Shown: positions 26,277 through 49,929, numbered from the stretch's first letter. The stretch: 64,000 bases of DNA from Channa striata (GCA_033026295.1 CM065181.1:5055001-5119000); one strand, 5' to 3'. Notes: generated by a model not told the origin, from the letters alone. A program made the numbers and translations.

Positions 26277-26632
26277 GTACTGGAAACAAGAAGAGTGTGA
26301 CTGCTGAAAGCATCAAATAACAATCCATCCTGTTCAATCAATCAAGTTAGTTACAGTAGTTCACTTAGTTAGAACATACTATAAACCTACTATGATTACC
26401 ATATTAAAATACAGAAATAATAAAATAGAATCCATTTATTAAATGGACACTGTTGTGAAGTCAATGGTGGAAAATGACTTATTAGCTGCATTTACCTTTT
26501 AGGAATATTTTTATGCGAAACGGCTGCTGTAACACTGTACCGGGGTTAATAGGAATTAGACTGAACATGTTGAATGTATGTTATATGTTATATTTCATGT
26601 CTCATCTCCTCTGATGGACGTATTAATCTCAG

Positions 26633-26910
26633 AACGACGTCACGGCTGAAGTGGCCGTTTCCCTTTAACACGCGCCGCTGATGACGCCACCTGCCGCTCG
26701 GGCAGCAGCGTAACCGGGAAGTGGACGGACCGAGGCTCCGGGCAAATGTTTCCCTCCCAGACACGTAAGTAAATCTGCACAAAAGGTGCAAAGAAATATT
26801 CCCTCAGCAGAAGCTAAAGCTTTTGAAGGAAACATGAATATTGAGCTACGTCATTATAGGTACTGAGGAAATGTGGCCGCTGTAGCAACTGGTTTCACTT
26901 TCGAGTTGGA
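26633..26910 (+). promoter_or_regulatory. parp10 promoter region and non-coding exon 1, with ISRE and CRE-like motifs
   Basis: A local GC- and CpG-rich block in AT-rich surroundings ends in a good donor (ACAC|gtaagt, GT at 26765), so exon 1 is inferred to end at 26764; the next acceptor is TTTTTTAG at 28009. A CRE-like CGACGTCA lies at about 26635 and TGACGCCAC near 26681. GTTTCCCTTTA (26657-26667) is one base off an ISRE core. GTTTCACTTTCG (26892-26903), in the start of intron 1, matches the ISRE core TTTCNNTTTC perfectly. Interferon induction of PARP10 is known in vertebrates; use here is inference. The transcription start itself was not located. Confidence 0.6.
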
Positions 26911-27402
26911 GAATTGAGGAGCTGAGACGTAACTAAAGCTGCATAAAGTTAATGGAATCCGGGCATCAGAGCAGAGCTGTGTTAGGAAAAACCTCCAGGA
27001 CCAGGTTTATCCAGACATAATGCGGATGATGTAGGGGGTTTCATGAAGACCGAGCTTCCTGTAAAGACTGAGCTGTGTCCATGTTGTGTAGGCCACAGTC
27101 CCTGTCATGACAGGCACAATTCCTCCTTATTACTTTAGCTCAACATGAACGTAAATTGGCTTCTTAAGCAGAGTTCAGCCAAACAACCTGCGCTTAACAG
27201 ATGTCTATCATTTACATAATCCATCAAAAAGGCCAATAATTGAGGACCCTGCTTTTGGACTGTGCTTGTTAGGTTTGATGCATGTTGACACCATGACACC
27301 AGGCTTGAGAAACCCTGATATGCTGAAGTAGCAGCTGTGTCATCAGCTTAAATTGGTAACACGAGTCCATTAAAGTGAAATTGATATTAATGTACTTATG
27401 TT

Positions 27403-27470
27403 AAGATAAGATAAATCTTTATCGATCGCACATCGGGGAAATTTACTTGTTATACAGCTCACAAATATAC
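27403..27470 (+). repeat. Teleost interspersed repeat ('AAGATAA...TTTATCGATC' type)
   Basis: AAGATAAGATAAATCTTTAT followed by CGCACATCGGGGAAATTTAC resembles the common fish tail AAGATAATCCTTTATTAGTC...GGGAAATT. In parp10 intron 1. Confidence 0.65.
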
Positions 27471-27490
27471 AAAATAAAAGCGATGAGGCA

Positions 27491-27526
27491 ACATTAGTAA
27501 GTGCACTGTAATGCACTTACTAATGT
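27491..27526. repeat. Perfect 15 bp stem inverted repeat
   Basis: ACATTAGTAAGTGCA (27491-27505) is followed after a 6 nt loop by its exact reverse complement (27512-27526). Lies in parp10 intron 1 beside a dispersed repeat, so it may be part of that repeat. Confidence 0.9.
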
Positions 27527-27605
27527 AATGCAATGTGCAAAAAATTGAAAGTAAAAAAAAATCAAAATCAAGTTGGGGTCATGTTTTTATGTACTGAGCC
27601 TAAGT

Positions 27606-27900
27606 CTGTTTTTTTTTTTTTTTTTTTTGCATGTTGATATACACGGTGGTAAATGGCCACTCATATAGAATTTTCAAGTGTAGCTTCTCATTCACCCATT
27701 AACAAACACACTCACAGACCAATGGCAAGGTGCTCACCTGACCCACCAGGAGCGACTTGGGATTTTCTTTGGGCAAGTGTTTCTTGGGGTTCATTTCACA
27801 CACTTCTCAAACTTGAGCACATAGCGAGGAGGGACTGGGGATCAAACCGCTGACTCTGTGATCCGTAGACCACTGCCTTACCATCTAACTCCAGTTGACA
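27606..27900 (+). repeat. Poly(T) tract and teleost composite repeat
   Basis: A run of about 22 T is followed by GGTAAATGGCCACTCATATA, CATTCACCCATT and ACACACTCACAGACC, and then by GGGGATCAAACCGCTGACTC and TAGACCACTGCCTTACCATC. This is a common fish repeat. The 3' part looks tRNA-like but is not a foldable tRNA gene. Confidence 0.65.
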
Positions 27901-28010
27901 TGACTCTGTAAAACCCAGACTACATGTCTCACATTTTGATGTCAATAAACACTTTAGGAATATGTGATCCACTTTCTAAGACCTGCCTTTTTGTTTCTGT
28001 ATTTTTTAGG

Positions 28011-31000
28011 ATGCCAGTTGAAAACCCAGAAGAGAGGACAGTAGAGGTGCTCTCCCTGCCTGAAACAGTGGATGAGGAGCTGCTGTCTCTTTACTTTGAG
28101 AACAAGCGCTCTGGAGGAGGCCCACTTGTCTCTGTGGAGAAGAGGGGGGACCGTGCCATACTGGTATTTGAAGATGCAAAAGGTAAGTGGAAACACAATA
28201 CATAGTTTATTTGTCTGGGACATTTGCCAGTGCAAATATGTAAATATCATTCTTCCATAGATTTTAAAACATATATAGTGAGTTTACATGTTTTAGCAGC
28301 AGAAAATGAAAGTAGTATTGTAGCAATACAATTTTAGTGTGCCCTTAGAGGTATTACAGATATTTCTATTATATTATTGTGACATAGCTTTATACAATTG
28401 TTACGCCCTTTTAGGTTGAAAAGCAAATTAAATTATTGCTTTTTTCCTCAAATTAATTTAAGCTTATGAAGTTGTAAATGCACCTTCAGTTTAGCTCCTA
28501 ATGGAGAATTCTCACCCTGCAATTCAGTAACACTTAGCACAAAAATGTTCTGTCTGCGATAACTCAGTGCTGCTACCACGTTAAAAGCCTGTAAACATCA
28601 TTTCTTCTTTCAGCACTACAGTAGAAATCGTGTATTGTTGGGGACATCGTCAAAGTCAAATACAAGGCCAAGCTTGAGAACAGTTATTTTTCATGAATAT
28701 ACTATATACAAATTCTTTTGTCTCTGTTTCAATCACCTTGACAGCTGCAGCCAAAGTGTTGTCTAAGGGCAACCATATTTTGCATAATGTGGAGCTCATT
28801 GTGAGAAAGGCTGCCCCCAAGGACCGATGCAGACTGCTGCTGCGGGGGGTCAACCCAAAAACTATAGATGACATGGTCGAGCTCTACGTGGAGAACATGC
28901 TGGGTTTGGATGCAACAGACTACACCCTGTATCCCTCACCAGCGAGAGATGTTATTCTCATTCACCTTACCCATCCCTTTTCAAAAGGTCAAGTAAAAAG
29001 TTTTTAATAAAAGTATTTTTTCATAAAAAATTACTGACAATAATTGTGTTTCTAAATGTGCAGGTTGTTTTTTGTTTATTGTTGTTTGTGTTGTACCATG
29101 TAGATTTTCAAAGTCTGAGTGCCAGAATTTCTGGGAGGGCACTTGATGGGGCCAAGGTAACACTTGAACAAATTGAGCAACCTGACTCCATCCTAGTAAA
29201 AAACCTGCACCCTGGCACCACTTCAGATCTGCTCAACTTGTACTTTGAGAGCACACGAGGTGGGAATCAGAGGGTGAAGGACGTTACCATGCTATCAGAG
29301 GATTCAGCAAAGGTGACCTTTGTCAGCTATGAATGTAAGTTTTGCACTGAATTAATTTTAAAAAACTTTATTGTTGTGCATGACAGTTTTCTTAAAGGAC
29401 AATTATGTAAAATTGTTACCAACCATTAAAAATGTACTGCAGTTCAATAAATCAAAATTATTGGAGATGGACTCACAAGGGTTTTCAGGGTGAGAACATA
29501 GACAACAAGTCGTACACATTAATGCAAATGTCTCCAAAGTTGATGAGCTTTATGTATACATTTGTTTTATTGTTTGCAAATAAGAATCCAGCTCTTGTAG
29601 ATTATTTATTACCCTGTTGATGTCAGCCTATATAGAAGAAAACTAAGACAACTCAGCATCTGTCTTGAATTCTTTCTAGATTCTAAGATGTCTCTGGTAG
29701 TAAGTAATCGCTATTGTTAAATTGCATTTTACTTTTTGTTCTTGGAGCTCTTAGAAGGAGGCTGTGGCTCTTTAGGTCAGGTAGAAATGTTGCTCTGTTC
29801 ATCCAGTTGTTTGCTTGCATCCATGGGGCAAGTTTGCCCAGCCCAGAACATAAATTTTATTGTTTGTTGCCTGAGAAGCCAATATTTCAACTTGAAATTT
29901 TTCTTTAATCTCTCACAATGTCTGTGTTTCTTTTAACAGCAGTGGACACAGTGCTGGGTCTTCAGCACAAACTGGAGAATGTTGAACTGGTTGTGAAGCC
30001 ATACTTTGATTTTCTTCAACCTAAAGAACCTGTAACATCACATAATTTTTTAACTGAAAGCCAAGACAACACTGAGCAAAACCCAGAGGCTGTGTGTCAG
30101 ATGGAGACCAGTCCTTCCACTGTAGACACGGCCAACCCCCAGTCCTCCTCTCAGACAGCCCCAGAGCCTCTTGCTGCCTGTGAGGCAGTAGAAGAGACAG
30201 CAGAGGAAGTTATGGAGGATCAGTCAGTGGATACAGATACACTATCAAGCCATATTCCTATCACTGACCCATTAAAATTGGCTTTGTTTCAACTTAGCCC
30301 CCTTTCACAGAACATTGAAAAGACTCACCCAGATTTAACTGTCCAAATTAAATGTGATGGTGTGCAAATTGAAGGAACTGACAGACAAAAGTTTGAGCAG
30401 ATGAAACAAACCATCTTGGACTTTGTTAACAACATGGCTGAGACCCGTTTCACCCTTGAGCCAGAGAGGGCTCAGCTCCTTGCAAGAAAAGATGTTAAGG
30501 AGCGGTTACAGCTTATCCTAAGTCAAACTGGGTCCCCCACTATATATTCTGTATCAGACTGTAAAGTTGTGGTAACATCACTTTCCCAGAACTCTGCTAA
30601 CCAGGCATGTAACATTTTAAAATCTCAACTGTGTAACTTCAGCATACCGGTGGATGTGGAATATGAGGGCATGTTCTATTGCAAAGAGTGGACTGAGTTT
30701 CTGCAGGCTTTGGGCTTTACCTCTGTAAAGATGTGTGAACACAGTCGGAATATTGATGTGGTGACTCTGAAAGGGATGGAGATTGAGAAGCAGACCGCAA
30801 TTATGGAGTTTCTTACTACACCCATTGAAAGAGAGACAGTCATCTCAATGGAGCCAGGCATGCTGAAATACATCCAGATCCATCGCCATCAACTGTTGGC
30901 TGACATGGACCAAGTATCCATTCTTCCTCTAGAAGAAGAGGATATGTGTGGGTTAAAGGTCCGTAATACATACCTATGACGTATGTTTATGTTGGAAATT

Positions 31001-34000
31001 TAATTTGTTTTGAAATATTTCCTCAGATTTTTTCCATTTTTGTACCCAACAGATACATGGCCATGCTGTTGCTTGCCAAATGGCTGAGGAGGTTTTGCAA
31101 GATGTGGTCTCCTCAATCTGCACCAGAACCATTACAGTAAACGCTCCAGGAGTGGCTCGGTTTTTAGAAGACACGGAGTGCAAGAGCATCCTGAATGAGA
31201 TGGAGTCAAAGTTTCAGGTCTACATTAGCACAAAGCATGTGCCCTGGGAACCCCTGCCCCACCAGGTAATGTTATAATTAAAAAAAGTTAAAAAAAAGTA
31301 TTTGTACATTTTTTTTAGCTCTGATATGCAACTTCAGTCTAACACAGTTCTTGTTCGTCAGTCCTCTTGATGAGGTGTCTACAATCAATGTGTTTATAAA
31401 AGTGTGTGTAGCCTGAGGCAGACTTCACCAGCATACACAAGTCAGTGAAACAAGGATGAGCACTACTTTTTTCCTAAGTCCTGTCTGTGGAATCTTATAA
31501 CTTTATTGGATGACACACATTTGAAATTCCAATTGACAGTGTAATAAACTTTGTATAATAGAGGGGGGTGGGCTAACACTGACTGATACTGTGTTACATA
31601 TTGTAATTATTTATTTTATTAGTTATAAAATTAATTTTGTCACATTACTGTCCAGGCTGATTATTATAAGATTTTGTAATAAGTGTTTTTTACACCTGAC
31701 CTTTGATCATTAAACAACCAGCCATAATAGGCCAGTAAAGGGGCTGCAGAAAAATGGTGTCTTAATTTGAGAAAAAGTACAACAGCTGGATAAATTAGTA
31801 ATCAATAAACAACCAGCCATAATAGGCCAGTAAAGGAGTGGTGTCTTAATTTGAGAATACAACAGCTGGATAAATAGTAAATAGGCTGCACTTATATAGT
31901 GCCTTTTTACCTTATGAGTACTAAAGCCTATTCACATATTCATGCACGTATTACCACGCAAGCTGCTGGCCCCACTCACCAGGATCAATCTAGGGGTTCA
32001 GTTTTAGAATTGCAGCATCCAGATGTGCAAAGCTGATTCCGACTTTAAAGAGTTGAATACCTGTGTAGTCTTCATCCATCTATCCATTGTCTTTAACCAC
32101 TCGGAGTTGCAGGGGTGGGATTTATCCCAGCTGTCACTGGTCAAGACACGGGGTGCATTCCGGACAGTTTGCTGATACAGTATTGTTGTATAATTAGTTT
32201 CATTCACTATTAACAGAGACATTGCTTTTTTTTGCTCCAGGACATTTTTGTAACAGCATGGGAGATAATGTCCCACCAAAACTTCCAAAAAATATCGACG
32301 GACGAGGAGCTAAAATCTGATTCATTTCCATCTGCTCAAAACGGAGCTTCAAACAAAGGTAATACCTGTCACTTCAGTAAAATTCTCTGATTTCTTTACA
32401 ATTTCAAACGATATATGCATTTTTTTGTAGGCCTTTTGGAAGAGGCAAAAAGAATCATGTCAGCCATTGATGAAAGACTTGAGGAGAGTGCGTCCAGTTC
32501 CGATCAAGTTGACAACATGGATAATTTTGACCTGTACACAGCGGAAGAACCAACCAGCCTGGCAGACCAGGATTTTGATGCTGTCACTGCCAAGGATTCC
32601 CTCCTATCAGCTGGAAGTAACACTACAAGTGCGTTATCCCTGCTAAATGATGGATCCCGGGGCCTTTCTAGCAGCCTGGAAGAAGAGGCCCAACTGTCCC
32701 TAGCCATTCAGTATTCGATGGAGCAAAGTGGATGGTCTCTAGAGGATGAGGAGGAACAGTTGAAAAAAGCTTTGGAGCTTTCAAAGAAAATGGTCCGTGG
32801 TACTGAGAAGAGTCTCCCGTTAGACCAGCCAGAGAGGACAATAAAAGTTTCCTTACAGGACGCCATCAAGGCAGCTAACACCATCCAGTTAGTTGTATTT
32901 GCAGGTTATAGCTGTGACTTGATTCGGGTGGACATAGCCTTCGGAAAAAAGGTCTCCCAAAGACAGGTTGAAGAGAAACTAGAGCATAGATGCGTGAAAA
33001 ACATGTCAGAATACCACAGGAAGTGTTTGGAGATGATCAAGAGAAAGCATGCAGTTGAGATTCAAGTTGAAGGCACCATAATCACTGTTTCTGGATTCAA
33101 AGATTTTGTGACTGGAGGAGTGTGGGACGTGAAGCTATTGCTAGAAAAAATCACCAATTCCGTATCTGATCAGGAAATCCTGACAACTGTCAAATGGTTA
33201 CAGCATGACCCAGGCTCCTCAGACACTGTGCCTTATTCCCCTGAAGCCACAGTATTCATGGAGAATGCTTGGAGGATGAAGCTGAACAAGGTTGACATCT
33301 CGCTAGACAATCAGCCCCACATTATCAGTTTTGAAAAGATGGAGGAATACAACATAGCTTCTGGGAAATCTGTAAAAATCTCAAGGAAGCTGATAGATTC
33401 AGTGGATTTGGGTGAGGGCATGGCAGGTAAAGGAGACTTTATAGTACTTTAAGTATTCTGCATAATGTGAAAGAGCCCCAAAACTGACAAAAGTGAAGTA
33501 ATAGATGATCAAAATTCAGAATGTAACCAAATTCAGCATTTTAGAGGACAAACACCAAAGAAGTTAAATCGGGAACACACACTCTTTTGCTCTCTATGGT
33601 TCTGGACAACAGTGACAAAAGTTTTTTGCTTTACTTCACATTTATTAAATCTGTCATTTAGTATTGTCCTTTCCATGATGTCAAACTAATCATCCACATT
33701 AAGCAAGCTACCACTGTTAGCATTTGCTTGTGGCTATAATTCATTAGCTACTGTACAATTTACCAGAGTTTATACAGTAATACTACAGCTGTTTGAAGTG
33801 CAGTAAATTGATTAATATTACTCTAAATAGTAGTATTACTTATTGGCAGATACTGGTTTATTTCTCATTATTATTATTTTATTTCTTATCTGTCAGTTTT
33901 GGTCCTCCATCTCTGTGTTACTATTTAGTCATTTAATGAATGTGATAATAATCAATTAATGAAACCTGAATGATTCTTAAACAGAAGAGGAATACTCTCT

Positions 34001-35327
34001 GCTGTCAAACCTACCTGAAGCATCCAAAGTCGATGAGGAATCTGATGAATTTCAGAATGTTGTGAAGAATTTCTATGAAACCATCCAGGAATACCACAGC
34101 AAAATCAGAATCATACAGGTGGAAAAAAAACCTGCATATTTTTCATTAAACTATGTGGGGCTTTTCTCTATATAACATGATACTCTCTCCAGGTGGAGAA
34201 GCTCATGAATCGGCTGCTGTATAATCAGTACAAGTTAAAGAAGGCAAGTGTACTGCAGCGTGCCACATACCCACAAGTTGAACGGACTCTCTACCATGGC
34301 ACGAGTGAGAAAAGCGTGAAAGAGATATGCATTCATGGATTTAACAGAAGTTTCTGTGGAAAGAATGGTAAGTTTTACATTACCAGTGTTTTACTTTGTT
34401 TATTGATTTAAACATTGTAAATTCCAATGTTATAGTAATGTGTTTTGAAAACACAGTTCTTCCAGACATATCCATCTATATATCCAGCTATAGCTATATG
34501 CTATTTCGCCTCCTGATTTGTTGGCCATCGCTAATTCATGTGCTTAGCTGGCAACATTTCATGAATGACAAATTGACAACAGGTTGTGTATTTGATTCGC
34601 CTACCTGCACATCCGCAATCATCATTCCTTAGCTCCAGTAACATTTGTTTACCTCAAATAGTGAAAGTTTAAATTCCACTGCTGGCTGATTGGCTTTAAG
34701 AATACCAATAAGAGGGCTAACGTGTTGATTTTGAATTTGAAAAAAGAGGGTGCGAGTCAGAGAGAAAGCGAGCAAGATGAAATCAACAAATGCAAAGCCA
34801 AAGATCCACAAGTGAAGATTTGCGCAAAACATTTTATATTGACAGAGCGCAGAAGAAAACAAATGTGAATACAAATGTCATATGTGAAAATTTTTCCATA
34901 AATATTCATGTACAAGTGTAACTGCACAAAAAATGGCAAATCTTAAAACATGACAAATATTTGTGCAGTATGTGTTACTGTGTCTTATTTAATGTAATAA
35001 CCTTTGACATCATTGTTTCTCTGCACAGCCACTCTCTATGGTCAGGGGGTGTATTTTGCTGTCAACTCTGCGCTGTCCGTCCAGGAACAGTATTCACCAC
35101 CAAATGCAGATGGACACAAGTTTATTTTTGTGTCAAAGGTTCTAACAGGAGACTTCACTAAAGGTTGCCATTCAATGAAGACAGCCCCACTGAAAGAGAC
35201 CGGCGATATTCCACTCAGATATGATAGCGTGACCGATAACATTACCAAACCTTCAATGTTTGTCATCTTCAATGATACACAGGCGTTTCCAGAATATCTC
35301 ATCACTTGTCAGAGAATCCATCGCTGA
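28011..35327 (+). CDS. parp10: PARP10-like mono-ADP-ribosyltransferase
   Basis: Transfers a single ADP-ribose from NAD+ to protein (and nucleic acid) substrates; PARP10 acts in cytoplasm and nucleus in stress, antiviral and replication-damage responses. Coding exons: 28011-28182, 28745-28987, 29104-29334, 29940-30958, 31053-31265, 32241-32358, 32431-33426, 33985-34118, 34193-34367, 35029-35327. They sum to 3,600 nt and about 1,199 residues with consistent phases (human about 1,025). The N-terminus holds three RRM-like units (about 7-85, 85-165, 170-235; e.g. TVEVLSLPETVDEELLSLYF). An acidic/Ser-rich linker and KH-like alpha/beta segments follow. Two ubiquitin-interacting motifs lie at about 748-785 (AQLSLAIQYSMEQ and EQLKKALELSKKM). 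A PIP-box match QNVVKNFY is near 1020, then the ART domain: His of LYHGT (~1077), Tyr of GVYFA (~1108) and Ile, not Glu, in PEYLITC (~1192), the H-Y-I triad of a mono-transferase. There are no macrodomains or WWE, which argues against PARP14. The start ATG lies two bases after the acceptor. Confidence 0.93.
31711..31880 (+). repeat. Imperfect 95 bp tandem duplication
   Basis: TAAACAACCAGCCATAATAG begins at 31711 and again at 31806. The two copies share GGCCAGTAAAGG, GTGTCTTAATTTGAGAA and ACAACAGCTGGATAAAT, with a small deletion in the second. In parp10 intron 6. Confidence 0.9.
31872..32012 (+). repeat. Teleost composite repeat ('CTGCACTTATATAGTGCC' type)
   Basis: TAAATAGGCTGCACTTATAT then AGTGCCTTTTTACC, ATTCACATATTCATGCACG and CACCAGGATCAATCTAGGGG. 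Same family as 27640 and 55490. In parp10 intron 6. Confidence 0.7.
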
Positions 35328-35830
35328 GGAAGTAGATCATTTGCTAACAATGATTTGAAGAAAGGACTGCATTTAATGTCTCTGCCTTAATGAAAACTAA
35401 ATCTTCAAAGCACTAAGGTCTTATAGTGTACAATTGTCTTTTGTTTTCTCTTCGGCAAAAAGTTGTTGTATTTGCTCTCGCTTTTTCAGTTGTTGTAACA
35501 TTTGGTTTGAAGAGAAATATAAACACAGATAAAATTAGGTTAAAACTTAGCCTTTCCGCATAATAAGGTAATAATAATAAAATCAATCCCAAATTAACTC
35601 CTGCAAAAAGCTCTTGATTTTTGCTCTTGTATAAATGTTAATATAGGCAAAGTGACCTGTTTGCAATTTGTAAACTTGCTGACAGCACTGGATGTGCTGG
35701 TGTCTAATTGTTATCTCCATTAAGAGGTTAGGCTGTTCCTTTAAGCTATACTGTCAAAACTATTGTAAATGTGCTCTGCACCATTAAGCAATGTGTGTAG
35801 TTAATTTAATAAAACATAATGAGCATCTTA
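35328..35830 (+). terminator. parp10 3' UTR and polyadenylation signal
   Basis: The stop TGA is at 35325-35327. A consensus AATAAA lies at 35808-35813, about 480 nt downstream, and is the best candidate signal before the next gene. Confidence 0.6.
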
Positions 35831-36008
35831 CTTGGTGAACTGCAGATTTTGTGGACATCATAACTGAATGATAGAGACTGCTTGTTCTTTGGCCATGGCT
35901 AAGTGCCCACTCTTCTCTCAAATTAGTTTCTAAATTGGTTATAATTGTTGCACACAGCAAGCCACAAAGGAGGGTAAGAGTAATATACTGAGGTTATAAC
36001 TACATTTT

Positions 36009-36425
36009 AATTTTACATTTAGTCATTTGGCAGATACGTTTATCCAAAGCGACTTACAAGTGAAATACAAGGCAAGCAAAACTGTAAGCCAAGGAGAAAA
36101 CATCAAAGCAAAGTGCCATAAGAAGAAAGTTGTGTTTCGTTAGTTCATTAGGAAGCTATGGAAGAGTTCTCTATACAGCAGTGTTTTGAATATTGGGAGT
36201 GAGGCTGCTGAGCATGCAGAGTGTGCTAGCTCATTCCATCACTGTGGGATCGCTGATCTGAAGAGTTTATGGTGATGTGTTCTGTGGGGTGCTGGTACCA
36301 CCAGACGTCGTTCATTGGCAGAGTGCAGAACGGAAGGGATCTTCGACCTGAATAAGGGACTTGACCACCCTGTAGGCAAGAGACAGAGCTTTGAACCTAA
36401 TGCGGGCAGCCACAGTAACTACTAA
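36009..36425 (+). repeat. Teleost interspersed repeat ('ATCCAAAGCGACTTACA' family)
   Basis: Opens with ACATTTAGTCATTTGGCAGA and TATCCAAAGCGACTTACAAG, and continues through AGCTCATTCCATCACTG, GGTGCTGGTACCACCAG and GAACCTAATGCGGGCAGC, a long well-known teleost repeat. It fills most of the parp10-cpsf1 gap. Class not assigned. Confidence 0.8.
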
Positions 36426-36639
36426 TGTGTTTGGTACCTCTTTATTACAAAAATATAATTCAGCTTTTGGTATGGCTAAAATTAATGTAGTCTGTAGACT
36501 GTATGAACAAAAAACACTTTAATTCACAGACCCCCAATTTCAGGAGTCCAAAATCTATTTGGAAAAAAAATATTTCTTTGTCTAAATGATTAGTTGAAAA
36601 CCTTTTGCAGTCAGTGACTGCATTAGTTGTCCACCAGTT

Positions 36640-36835
36640 GCAGGGTTAGTAATTCAGTCCCCAGCTTTTCCAGTCCTTTATTAAAAAGTGTCCTTTGGCA
36701 AGACACTGAATCCAAAATTGCTCATGGGTGTGTGTATGTGTGTGTGTGTGTTCCCCTATGCAACTCCCTTTGAATAAAAGCATCAAATTTCAAAATGGTT
36801 GAAACGGATAAAACAGGTTTATAACATTATGGAGC
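36640..36835 (+). repeat. Teleost composite repeat fragment with (GT)n
   Basis: TTGCAGGGTTAGTAATTCAG, then GTCCTTTGGCAAGACACTGA, a GT run at about 36728-36750, and GAATAAAAGCATCA. Part of the same family as 55490, in the opposite sense. Confidence 0.6.
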
Positions 36836-37034
36836 GAAAATTAAAAGAAACAACAATTGTGATGATGTACAAGAGCCAGAATGATGAAATACGTTCAAAT
36901 AATTGTGTGGCTTATATTTTCGCTCATCACGCTAATAAATATTTAGAATATATTTAGAATTATTTTGTATTTCAACCTTACAGCAATAGTTTTGGAGTAA
37001 ACTGCTCCCTGTTATGTTTGTGATCTATTAACTC

Positions 37035-37161
37035 GTGGAATCCAGTTTCTATGCGTGTTTTAAGCTGTGGGGGGCAGCAAATCGCCGCGGAGCCGTCAGT
37101 CTGCCACAAAAAGAAAAGCCGAAGAAGAACACAGGCGCAGCCACCTAAGAACGACAGTCAG
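37035..37161 (+). promoter_or_regulatory. Probable cpsf1 promoter/non-coding exon 1
   Basis: A short GC-rich, CpG-bearing patch (CGCCGCGGAGCCGTCAG) in AT-rich DNA, followed by CAG|gttagc at 37162 as a possible donor. The coding exon begins about 600 bp further on, after the acceptor CACCTGTCAG at 37750, so a non-coding first exon here is plausible. The start site is not defined. Confidence 0.45.
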
Positions 37162-37772
37162 GTTAGCTGCCAGCTCTGTTGGCTAGCAGAATAAGCTCAA
37201 GTTAGTAAACAACTAATATGGCGTTGTAAATGTGAACCGAAGGGGGGACAATAAATCTACAAAATTTTATAAAGCGTTTGATATAGGTATGTTGAACGGT
37301 TTCATTCATGGTTTGCGAAGAAATGACTAAAAACTCGCACGCATACGCTAGGCCAGGCTAGCTATTATGCTAGCTCCAATAATGCCTTGCAAACATCTCT
37401 AAAGTTACCGGCTTTAACTTTACTTTGGCTTTCAACAGCTAAGTGTTAGCCTAGCTGTGGCAAAGCCACAAATTGGTCAAAACCATATGACTGAATGACT
37501 TTTGCTCCTTTTGTGTCGAATTACAATGCACTAGCTATCAGATTTCAGCATCTTATAAACCACTACCTCAGGAAAATGTAAAACTTTGTAACTCCTAGTC
37601 TCCTATTCAACAAAGAACGCAATGTCACTGCAGCGTTAGTAGAAAATGTTGGTCTGTTGGTGAAAGACTGAGAGAACAAGTGATTGTTTTCAGCATTTTA
37701 ACGGAATAGTTGAGGATTGGAGTCCTGACACGAATCTTCTCACCTGTCAGATGCTGAGAACAACCGTCCAGG

Positions 37773-49518
<11,746 letters not shown>

Positions 49519-49700
49519 GAGCAAAATCCCCAAGTCTTCTCCATTTGATTCTGTTTTATTTTAAGTGGAAAAAGTTACTTACATCATCCCTGTAAAGACC
49601 ATTTGTTTCCTTGCTTGAGAAAAAAAGAGGGCTGCCATGTTTTCTTAGGATATTTTGTATTAAAAAAAAAATCTAAAAGTGATCATGCAAACCTGTTTTG
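49519..49700 (+). terminator. cpsf1 3' UTR and polyadenylation region
   Basis: A variant signal ATTAAA at about 49659 is followed by an A run and GT-rich TTTTGTCTTTGTTGTG. A consensus AATAAA on the plus strand at 49917-49922 could be a distal site; using it would make the transcript run into the adck5 3' end. Confidence 0.5.
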
Positions 49701-49929
49701 TCTTTGTTGTGTTCACTTTAAGTTAAAGAGACAAGAATGTCTTAAAAACGAGGTAGAACCTTTTAATACCTAAACAATTGGTACAAGCTCATTCAACGTT
49801 AAATATTTCAAAGGAAATCAGAAAAAACTAACTCTTGGTTCGTAAAAAATGTAATTACATGAGTGGAACACAAAAACTCAATTACCCAGTATGCTACAAA
49901 ACAACTGGAGAGATTAAATAAATACCACT

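Noticed and set aside
32004..32288. Minus-strand frame overlapping parp10 exon 7
   Set aside because: Antisense shadow of a well-supported exon and a repeat; no family similarity.
28011..35327. Assignment of the ADP-ribosyltransferase to PARP14 or PARP15
   Set aside because: No macrodomains or WWE domain are present, while two UIMs and a PIP-like motif fit PARP10.
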